NCBI GenBank assembly: GCA_028711355.1
Contig: JAQTSL010000261.1
Coordinates: forward strand, 1 to 5,340
DNA from: Rhodoferax sp.
GTDB lineage: Bacteria; Pseudomonadota; Gammaproteobacteria; Burkholderiales; Burkholderiaceae_C
Reading direction: 5' to 3'
Length of the DNA: 5,340 bases
Below the pieces are notes generated by a model that worked only from the letters and a program-made list of their open reading frames with translations, was not told the DNA's origin and ran no database searches. Shown piece after piece: positions 1-5,340 of the stretch; within the stretch, counting starts at the first letter, position 1, and the number at the start of each line of letters is the position of its first letter. The position numbers and the translations under genes are program-made.

Positions 1-807
1 GTGGACAACATGCCGGCGTTTCCCAAGAGTGTGCAGAAAATTCTGGAACTTACCCGGAATGTGGACTGTTCGCCCAAGGACCTGGTGCAGGTGATCGACA
101 AGGACCCGGTGGTGACTGTCAAGGTGTTGCGCGTGGTCAACTCGGCCTACTTTGGCCTGTCTGATCCGATCACATCGATTGACCGTGCGGTGGTTTTTAT
201 GGGCTTTAACCTGATCAAAAATCTGGCACTGGGCCTGGCAGCAATTGGGATGCTGCCCAGTGACCCGCGTAGCGGTTTTGACAGCCAGCGCTATCTGATG
301 CATTCGCTCACGACAGCGGGTTTTGCCCGGCAACTGGCCAAGGCCAAGCGCAAGGCTAACCCGAACGACTGTTTCATTGCGGGTCTGCTGCACGATTTTG
401 GCAAAGTGGTGGTAGCACAGTTCATGCCGGTCGAGTTTGGCCGCGCGATTGAGTTGAGCCAGCAGAAAAAAATGGCGCTGCACACTGCGTTGCAACAGGT
501 GTTGGGCGTGGATCACGCCACGGTCGGTGCCATGTTGGCGCAAAAATGGCGCTTTGCCGACGACCTGGTTGACGTGATTGAACACCAGCACCAACCCGAA
601 TGCGCCGATACCGACATGATGGCCTGTGTTTGGGCGGCCAACCAGATCAGCAAAAAGCTCGATTTCGATTTTGGCGGTTACACGCTGATCGAACAGCTCC
701 CGCCCAGCGTGAGCCAGCGTCTGGGTGGCACGCTTGATACTGTGATGGCTGCGCTGGGTGATCTGGATGAACTGGTGCGCGAAGCCAGGCTATTCATCAA
801 AACCTGA
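1..807 (+). CDS. HDOD domain signalling protein (5'-partial)
   Basis: HDOD domains are HD-related output modules of bacterial signalling proteins, generally thought to act by protein contact rather than catalysis. The 268 visible residues are almost all HDOD. The entry motif MPAFPKSVQKIL is at residues 4-15, the conserved VVNSAYFG at 45-52, H101 at 101, the core GLLHDFGK at 128-135, DHATVGAML at 171-179 and EHQHQP at 194-199. Several HD-type ligand positions (H101, H131, D132, H172, H195/H197) are therefore kept, but this is common in the family and does not prove hydrolase activity. The frame is open from base 1, and the first codon, GTG, has no visible upstream ribosome binding site. Because the domain normally starts a few residues or more into the protein, I treat the gene as cut by the window edge; an N-terminal domain could be missing. 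An internal ATG at base 10 is a weaker alternative start. The protein is soluble with no signal peptide. It ends at TGA 805-807, convergent with hemH. Specific partner and pathway are unknown. Confidence 0.88.
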   Translation: MDNMPAFPKSVQKILELTRNVDCSPKDLVQVIDKDPVVTVKVLRVVNSAYFGLSDPITSIDRAVVFMGFNLIKNLALGLAAIGMLPSDPRSGFDSQRYLMHSLTTAGFARQLAKAKRKANPNDCFIAGLLHDFGKVVVAQFMPVEFGRAIELSQQKKMALHTALQQVLGVDHATVGAMLAQKWRFADDLVDVIEHQHQPECADTDMMACVWAANQISKKLDFDFGGYTLIEQLPPSVSQRLGGTLDTVMAALGDLDELVREARLFIKT

Positions 808-824
808 GCCCGGCGCGCCGCTGG
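808..824. other. Convergent intergenic gap with 10-bp GC palindrome
   Basis: Only 17 bp separate the stop of the HDOD gene from the stop of hemH. Bases 811-820 read CGGCGCGCCG, a perfect palindrome with no spacer. It could fold only as a very short stem (GG/CC around CGCG, with AGC/GCT flanks and a bulge), and no T-run follows on either strand. It may slow polymerase or simply be chance in GC-rich DNA. I do not call it an intrinsic terminator. Confidence 0.35.
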
Positions 825-1931
825 TCAGTGCCCGGCCCCCAACGCCAGCGCGTTTTCACGCGATGTGGTCAGCGCTGCCAGGTCTGGCGCCAGGCGCGTC
901 GGCCAGCCCTGTAGCTGCTGCTCAGTGATGCCCGCCAGCGCGCCAATCCAGTCGGCCTGGTCGTTCAGACACGCGATGTAATGAAATTCCTGGCCACCGG
1001 CGGTCAGAAACGCGGCGCGCGCTTCCTGGTTGATTTCTTCCAGCGTTTCCAGGCAGTCGCTGGTAAAGGCCGGGCAAATCAGATCAACCCGCTTGACGCC
1101 GGCCTGACCCATGCTGATCAGGGTCGGCTCGGTATAGGGTTCAAGCCACTTGGCGCGCCCCAGGCGTGACTGAAAGGTCACCTTGAACTGTTCCTTGCTC
1201 AGGTCCAGCGCCTGCGCCAGCAGCCGCGCGGTCTTGCGGCACTCGCAGTGGTAGGGGTCACCCAGGTGCAGCGTGCGCTCGGGCACGCCATGAAAACTCA
1301 TCACCAGCACGTCCAGGCGACCGTTGGCTTGCCAGTGCTGGCGCACGCTGGCTGCCAGCGCGGCGATGTAGCGTGGGTCGTCGTGGTAGTGGTTGACAAA
1401 GCGCAGCTCGGGGATGGTGCGCGTTTTGCCGGTCCACTGATAGACCGCGTCCCACAGGCTGGCGGTGGTGGTGGCCGAATATTGCGGGTACGCTGGCAAC
1501 AGCAGGATGCGAGTGGCGCCGCCTGCCTTGAGCGCGTCAAGCTGACTGGCGATCGAGTTGCTGCCGTAACGCATGGCCCAGCGCACCTGCACATCGTGCC
1601 CGCGCTCGGCCAGCGTGCTTTGCAGCAATTGCGCCTGCTTTTCGGTCCAGACCTTGAGTGGCGAACCCTCGGGCGTCCAGATGGTGGCGTACTTGGCGCC
1701 TGATTTGGCTGGGCGCACGCGCAAGATGACGCCGTACAGGATCAGCAGCCACAGCAGACGCGGAATTTCTACCACCCGCGGGTCGCCCAGAAACTCGGCC
1801 AGAAAACGTCGCACGTCAGCGGCGTCGGGTGAGTCAGGGGTGCCCAGATTGCAGTACAGCACGGCGGTGCGCGGTGGCTGGCCGTGGGCAAAAGGGGGTT
1901 CCGCAGCGAACGGGGAGCGCAGGAGTGACAT
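825..1931 (-). CDS. hemH: Ferrochelatase
   Basis: Ferrochelatase inserts Fe2+ into protoporphyrin IX to form protoheme, the last step of the classical heme pathway, at the cytoplasmic face of the inner membrane. The 368-residue protein has the family landmarks in order: LYCNLGTPDSP (25-35), EFLGDPRVVEIP (46-57), MRYGSNSI (120-127), LLPAYPQYSATTTAS (144-158), the signature SFHGVPERT (212-220) with metal-binding His214, GDPYHCECRKTA (224-235), FQSRLGRAKWLEPYTE (253-268), and SDCLETLEEI (291-300) with the conserved acidic Glu295. The hydrophobic stretch 59-70 (LLWLLILYGVIL) fits membrane contact. Six cysteines are visible (27, 229, 231, 286, 293, 321), but I cannot assign an iron-sulfur cluster from them. 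Residues 341-368 form a low-conservation tail. The ATG start at 1931 lies 21 bp after the acylase stop and has no strong Shine-Dalgarno sequence, so translation may depend partly on coupling or on upstream transcripts. It is probably last in the hpnE-acylase-hemH operon. The identification is very secure. Confidence 0.97.
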   Translation of the reverse strand: MSLLRSPFAAEPPFAHGQPPRTAVLYCNLGTPDSPDAADVRRFLAEFLGDPRVVEIPRLLWLLILYGVILRVRPAKSGAKYATIWTPEGSPLKVWTEKQAQLLQSTLAERGHDVQVRWAMRYGSNSIASQLDALKAGGATRILLLPAYPQYSATTTASLWDAVYQWTGKTRTIPELRFVNHYHDDPRYIAALAASVRQHWQANGRLDVLVMSFHGVPERTLHLGDPYHCECRKTARLLAQALDLSKEQFKVTFQSRLGRAKWLEPYTEPTLISMGQAGVKRVDLICPAFTSDCLETLEEINQEARAAFLTAGGQEFHYIACLNDQADWIGALAGITEQQLQGWPTRLAPDLAALTTSRENALALGAGH

Positions 1932-1952
1932 GGATCTGCTGGCGATAAAAGA

Positions 1953-4379
1953 TTATTTGGCGGCGGGCTTGAGGCTAAGCGTGGTGCGTGCGTTGGCGTT
2001 GACGTCGGCCTCGGACAAATACATCTGCATATAGCCGCCCGCCATATAGGCAGCGGCCTGGTCGCTGTAGTGACGGCTGAACAGGACACCGCTCTGCCCC
2101 ACCGGATTGATGCCGCGCGCCTGCGCCGGGTCAGCAAAGTCGATGATGCGCCGGGTCGAGGGGCCGTAGGTCACCGCCCACGGCGCCGGCCCGAGCGGAT
2201 ACGCCTGGTTGTTGGGCACCTCGCGCGCGCCAGGTGCTTCAAACGGCCCCACGTTAAAGAGCTTGCCCAGCAGCGCTTGCGAACCCAATGGATGCTTGTG
2301 CGTGAGCGTATGCGCCTTGCCCCAGCCCCAGTCGTTGGGGCTCTTGCCTAGCGTGGCCTTGAGGTGGGCGATGGTGGCGTTCCAGGCGATGCGCACGATG
2401 TCCTTGCGTGTTTCTGTTTTGGGCGTCTTGGCGTTGTCCCACCAGGGCGAGGTCTCGTCTGCCGCCAGCCGTGGCAGCGCCAGGTCGAGCGCGCGCGTGC
2501 CGAGCAAGGTCTTGAACTGGTTTGAGCCGAGTTCATCGCCCAGCGCCGCATTGGCCAACTCATAAATAAACTGCGTGAACACGGTGGGCGGGATGTTCAG
2601 CACCGAATACTGACCGTCCCATTGCACCAGGCTGTCAAATACTGAGCGCTCCAGCGGCTCGCGCACCACGTCGCTCAAGTCGGGCAGCAGCGGCTCAAGC
2701 ACGCGCCAGAAATAGCCGGTTTGGGTGCTCAGTTGCAGCGACTGGCTGTTGAGCGCGTTCCACTGGATGGCATTGTTGCCTAGCCGGTCTTGCAGTGCCT
2801 GCGCCCGGTCGTAGGGGTTGTAGTAGCCCGGGATCGGTAACCCGCTGGTGGAGTGCGGTTGGTGGTTGGCCGACACGATATAGCCGCGGGCCGGATTTTC
2901 TTCTTGCGGGTTGTCGTTGAAGCGGTAAAAGCCCAGCTTGTCGGCCTGCTCGTCGTCACCGCTTAGCATGAAGTGCGGTTGTGTGCCTGCGGGCCGGATC
3001 GGCAGCCGGGCGGCAGCCCACCAGCCGATATCGCCGCTGGCGCTGGCCCACACCACGTTCAGGCCAGGCGCGTGGATGTTGCTGGCGGCCTGGCGCGCCT
3101 TGACCAGTGTGTCGGCGCGATTGAGCTGGTAAAACGCTTCCAGCAGCGGGTTGTCGGTCTCCAGAAAAGTCCACCACATCGCCACCGGCGCGTCGGCGCT
3201 GGCGTAGTTGAGCTCTTGCGTGAAGGCCCGTGTGATGATCGGCCCGTGCGGTGAGCGCTGTAGTGTCAGCTTGACCGGCATGGTGCCCTTGACCTTGATG
3301 ATTTCCTGGCTGGTCTGCAAGTCCACCCATTGCCCCTGCACCCAGACCTGGTTGGCGTTGCGCGGGTTGACCTTTTCGACGATCAGGTCCAGGTCGTCGT
3401 TCTGGAACATCGTCAGGCTCCAGCCAAACTGTGGGTTGTGGCCGAGCATCGCGGTTGATAACAGCGCCTGGAAATGGCCGTAAAGCTCAAAACCAGGTGC
3501 TTTCAAATGCGCCTCGTACCAGACCGATGGCACCGAAAAACCGATATGCGGGTCGCCCGCCAGCATCGGCTTGCCGCTGGAAGTGCGTGTGCCGGAAACC
3601 GCCCAGGCGTTGCTGCCTTCATACAGCGCCACGCCGCTGCGATCTTGCACCTCGGCGCTGATCTGCGCGATCTGGTTCAGCGCGTTCCAGTCGGGCTCAG
3701 TGCGGGCGGTGTTGCTCTTGGCGGTGGTGCTGACGACGCCCAGCGGGTTCCATTCCAGTTCGAACATTCGCAGGTAGTCCGGGCCCAGTCGGTCACGCAC
3801 AAAGGTCAGCACTGGCTCGGTCTTGAACGCGGCGGCAAAACTGTAAGCCAGGTAACCGGCCACCGCCATGCTGTCTTGCAGGGTGAAGGCACGCTTGGGA
3901 ATGCCCAACAGGTCAAATTCGACTGGTGCCGGATTGTTGGCCAGAAACTGGTTGATGCCGTCCAGATAGGCGCTTTGGGCGCGCACTGCCGGGCTTTGCG
4001 GGTCCATTTTTTCAACCATGGTGGCGGCGCGCTGACCCAGCCGCAAGGTGCGGAACAAGGTGTCGGTCTTGACCAGGTCGGGGCCCAGAATCTCGGCCAG
4101 TTCACCTTTGGCCAGCCGGCGCATGATCTCCATCTGGAACAGCCGGTCTTGCGCCTGGACAAAACCCAGCGCACGGTACAGGTCGATTTCATTGTTGGCC
4201 TGAAGATGCGGTACGCCGCGCTCGTCGTAACGCACGGTAACGGCCGCGCTTAAGCCCTTGAGCGCCAGCTCGCCATCGCGTTGCGGCTGGCGCGACTCGA
4301 AGTACCAGAAGGCGCCCAGGCCGACCAGCAACAACACGCTGGCCAGCAGCGCCGTCAGGATTTTCAGGGCAAGTTTCAT
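1953..4379 (-). CDS. Penicillin acylase family Ntn hydrolase (exported or membrane-anchored)
   Basis: The family hydrolyses amide bonds of N-acyl compounds (beta-lactams, acyl-homoserine lactones, other acyl amides) after self-cleavage into alpha and beta chains. The 808-residue precursor starts with K2/K6 and a hydrophobic segment at about 7-26. No clear cleavage site follows, so it is a signal peptide or a signal anchor, with the enzyme facing the periplasm. The alpha region holds DERGVPHLQA (52-61), GFVQAQDRLFQMEIMRR (72-88) and PVEFDLLG (152-159), whose Glu154 corresponds to the PxEF calcium ligand. A spacer of roughly 217-255 precedes the autocleavage site, Gly255/Ser256 in GSNAWAVSG; Ser256 is the expected nucleophile. 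The beta region holds LAGDPH (273-278), GHNPQFGWSLT (313-323), NDDLD (327-331), SANHQP (503-508) with the expected oxyanion Asn505, YDRAQALQDRL (523-533) and WGWGKAHTLTHKHPLG (684-699). Asp328 and Asp331 fall at beta73 and beta76 counted from Ser256, matching calcium ligands I recall in E. coli penicillin G acylase. All catalytic landmarks look intact. The substrate cannot be told from the sequence. The gene starts 16 bp after the hpnE stop without a clear Shine-Dalgarno sequence. Confidence 0.93.
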   Translation of the reverse strand: MKLALKILTALLASVLLLVGLGAFWYFESRQPQRDGELALKGLSAAVTVRYDERGVPHLQANNEIDLYRALGFVQAQDRLFQMEIMRRLAKGELAEILGPDLVKTDTLFRTLRLGQRAATMVEKMDPQSPAVRAQSAYLDGINQFLANNPAPVEFDLLGIPKRAFTLQDSMAVAGYLAYSFAAAFKTEPVLTFVRDRLGPDYLRMFELEWNPLGVVSTTAKSNTARTEPDWNALNQIAQISAEVQDRSGVALYEGSNAWAVSGTRTSSGKPMLAGDPHIGFSVPSVWYEAHLKAPGFELYGHFQALLSTAMLGHNPQFGWSLTMFQNDDLDLIVEKVNPRNANQVWVQGQWVDLQTSQEIIKVKGTMPVKLTLQRSPHGPIITRAFTQELNYASADAPVAMWWTFLETDNPLLEAFYQLNRADTLVKARQAASNIHAPGLNVVWASASGDIGWWAAARLPIRPAGTQPHFMLSGDDEQADKLGFYRFNDNPQEENPARGYIVSANHQPHSTSGLPIPGYYNPYDRAQALQDRLGNNAIQWNALNSQSLQLSTQTGYFWRVLEPLLPDLSDVVREPLERSVFDSLVQWDGQYSVLNIPPTVFTQFIYELANAALGDELGSNQFKTLLGTRALDLALPRLAADETSPWWDNAKTPKTETRKDIVRIAWNATIAHLKATLGKSPNDWGWGKAHTLTHKHPLGSQALLGKLFNVGPFEAPGAREVPNNQAYPLGPAPWAVTYGPSTRRIIDFADPAQARGINPVGQSGVLFSRHYSDQAAAYMAGGYMQMYLSEADVNANARTTLSLKPAAK

Positions 4380-4399
4380 GGTGTGTCGGTCCGGTTCAT
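4376..4399 (-). promoter_or_regulatory. Possible 7-codon coupling ORF between hpnE and the acylase
   Basis: On the minus strand the hpnE stop is embedded in GGATGA, so an ATG (4399-4397) overlaps the TGA (4398-4396). This ATG opens a frame coding MNRTDTP and closing at TGA 4378-4376, which itself overlaps the acylase ATG (4379-4377) as ATGA. Terminating ribosomes could thus reinitiate twice and reach the acylase, which lacks a good Shine-Dalgarno sequence of its own. The AGGG next to the mini-ORF ATG is too close for normal spacing. The arrangement is seen directly; the coupling role is inference, and chance is quite possible for so short a frame. Confidence 0.22.
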
Positions 4400-5340
4400 C
4401 CCTGAATCATACGGGCAAGGGCAGCGACGTGCTCTGACCCCAACTGATCAATCGCCGCCGCCCCGCTGCGCACCGCACCCTCCAGCGTGGCCGGATAAGG
4501 CCCGGCCACATAGTCGCCACACGCCGCCAGACCCGGGGCGATGTGGATGGCAGGCCGTGTCAATGCCGGTGTGCAGGCAAAGGTGGCGCGTTTCTCCAGC
4601 ACGGTTTGCACCGGTTGCAAGTTCAGCCCCAGTTGGCTGCGGGCTTGCGCCAGTACCTGGGTTTGCAGGCTGGCGCGATCGCTCTGGCTGGCACTGACGA
4701 CAAATGCCAATAACCCGGCCGGGCCACCCAACTGACCCCGGTCAAAGACAAACTGTGCCGGTGCGCTGGGCGTGCTGCGTAGCGCCAGCATGGGTTGGCG
4801 CAGCCCGGCAGTGGCCGCCCAGGCATAGACGGTGGCGATCGCCTCAAACCGCAAAGCGCCTGCCACCGCGGCCCACGTCGTCATTGTTTTTGCTATTGAA
4901 GATGCAGCTGTCTGCGCTGACTGCATAAGCACTAGAGCTGAATTTTGTGCAGAACAAGCAAGCACCACGGCGGCAAACGGCTGGCCGTTCACCCACCATT
5001 TTTCACCGTCATGGGCGAGCGCTGTAACGCGCCTGCCCGCCTGTAGTGTGCTGCCGTGTTGCGCCAGCCAGCGCACGGCGGCATCTGGCAGCAGGGCGCT
5101 CAGGTCTGCTTTGGGCAACAGCAAGTGCGAGCTGCCACTGGCACCCAGCAGGGCGTCGTGCAACACGCGCAAAAACACGGTGGCGCTGGCCTGGTCGGCG
5201 GGTGTGTTGAGCGCCGAAACACACAGCGGATCGATCAGGTCGGCGCGCACCCGTGCTGACAGCGTCTGGCACAGCGCAGCGACCGTCAGGTGTGCCTCAC
5301 AGGCAAACCCCTGACGCTGCCAGCGCAGGGTGGCCAGCAG
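4396..5340 (-). CDS. hpnE: Hydroxysqualene dehydroxylase / squalene-associated FAD-dependent oxidoreductase (N-terminus missing)
   Basis: HpnE is a flavoprotein of the amine oxidase/phytoene desaturase fold. With HpnD and HpnC it makes squalene from farnesyl diphosphate, reducing hydroxysqualene to squalene for hopanoid or related lipid synthesis. The frame stays open to base 5340, giving 314 residues of the C-terminal part; the GTG at 5250 is an internal Val codon. Numbering from that GTG, visible marks are LIDPLCVSALNTP (5-17), SSHLLLPKADLSALLPDAAVRWL (40-62), the NAD/FAD-fold stretch GRRVTALAHDGEKWWVNG (72-89), AVVLACS (94-100), ALRFEAIATVY (132-142), and the C-terminal FAD-contact region ACGDYVAGPYPATLEGAVRSGAAA. 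The N-terminal GxGxxG dinucleotide motif lies outside the window. An unusual Ala/Ser/Gln-rich stretch at about 103-122 is encoded by a lower-GC repeat-like insert. It is probably the upstream gene of an hpnE-acylase-hemH operon; hpnC and hpnD would be expected just beyond 5340. A carotenoid-type desaturase is the main alternative. Confidence 0.88.
   Translation of the reverse strand: MLATLRWQRQGFACEAHLTVAALCQTLSARVRADLIDPLCVSALNTPADQASATVFLRVLHDALLGASGSSHLLLPKADLSALLPDAAVRWLAQHGSTLQAGRRVTALAHDGEKWWVNGQPFAAVVLACSAQNSALVLMQSAQTAASSIAKTMTTWAAVAGALRFEAIATVYAWAATAGLRQPMLALRSTPSAPAQFVFDRGQLGGPAGLLAFVVSASQSDRASLQTQVLAQARSQLGLNLQPVQTVLEKRATFACTPALTRPAIHIAPGLAACGDYVAGPYPATLEGAVRSGAAAIDQLGSEHVAALARMIQG
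4885..4946. repeat. Comamonadaceae-type dispersed palindromic repeat, translated inside hpnE (putative)
   Basis: This 62-bp stretch has 26 G/C bases (about 42%) inside DNA of about 60% or more. It carries the series TTTTTGCTATT, GATGCAGCTGTCTGCGCT, CATAAGCACTAGAG and AATTTT. This resembles, from memory, a short element scattered in many copies in Comamonadaceae genomes, with the form TTTGCTATT..AATGTAGCTG..GCGCT....AAGCGCTAGAG..AAATTTT. The central inverted repeat GCGCTGAC-TGCA-TAAGCAC is degenerate (about 5 of 8 pairs match), as expected for an old copy. On the minus strand it is read without a stop as part of HpnE (residues about 103-122 from the GTG at 5250). The composition change is directly visible; the family assignment is recollection and not verified. 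Confidence 0.6.

Noticed and set aside
849..862. CGCG-TTTTCA-CGCG hairpin near the end of hemH as a terminator
   Set aside because: Only a 4-bp stem, inside the coding region, and no T-run on either strand.
1461..1475. GGTGGTGGTGG triplet run as a microsatellite
   Set aside because: It encodes the conserved SATTTAS segment of ferrochelatase on the minus strand and is explained by protein conservation.
1248..2034. Overlapping plus-strand frames opposite hemH (1248-1703 and 1573-2034)
   Set aside because: They are shadows of hemH, with low-complexity composition and no motif; the second runs across the hemH start and acylase end without any signal of its own.
2849..2860. GCTGGTGG, a match to the E. 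coli Chi octamer
   Set aside because: A single 8-mer in coding GC-rich DNA of a likely betaproteobacterium; the E. coli Chi word is not expected to be functional there.
3474..4253. Long plus-strand open frame (259 codons) antisense to the acylase
   Set aside because: It lies wholly opposite a gene with clear family motifs, shows no recognisable domain, and long antisense frames are common in GC-rich coding DNA.
5248..5250. GTG as the start codon of the hpnE product
   Set aside because: The same frame continues open to base 5340 and encodes sequence typical of HpnE upstream (LLATLRWQRQGF and so on), so this is an internal Val codon and the gene is cut by the window edge.
4832..5314. Plus-strand open frame of 160 codons opposite hpnE
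   Set aside because: The minus-strand frame has the HpnE family motifs; this frame has none and no ribosome binding site.

Overview
The window is about 60% GC, densely coded, and carries four protein genes with almost no intergenic space. I infer a betaproteobacterium, most likely Burkholderiales and probably Comamonadaceae (Rhodoferax/Polaromonas-like). The reasons are the style of the ferrochelatase and HpnE sequences and a short AT-richer element inside hpnE that resembles a dispersed repeat I recall from Comamonadaceae genomes. This placement is from memory of family sequences, not a search.

Layout. 1-807 (+): an HDOD-domain protein, probably cut at its 5' end by the window edge. 808-824: a 17-bp convergent gap holding a 10-bp perfect palindrome. 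825-1931 (-): ferrochelatase, hemH. 1953-4379 (-): a penicillin acylase-type Ntn hydrolase with an N-terminal membrane/export segment. 4396-5340 (-): the C-terminal 314 residues of an FAD-dependent squalene-pathway oxidoreductase, HpnE, whose N-terminus lies beyond the window. No stretch over 300 bases lacks a gene, and I see no RNA gene, insertion sequence, CRISPR array or clear intrinsic terminator.

The three minus-strand genes run hpnE > acylase > hemH with gaps of 16 and 21 bp, so they are probably co-transcribed from a promoter beyond position 5340. Their products do not form one pathway. HpnE makes squalene for hopanoids or other triterpenoids, HemH inserts iron into protoporphyrin IX, and the acylase should cleave amide bonds in the periplasm or at the inner membrane. 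The HDOD protein is a separate, convergent unit of likely signalling function.

The window is mostly ordinary housekeeping and accessory metabolism. Two things deserve a second look: the repeat-like element translated in frame inside hpnE (about 4885-4946), and a 7-codon reading frame that links the hpnE stop to the acylase start through ATGA overlaps at both ends. I see no convincing new multi-gene system.
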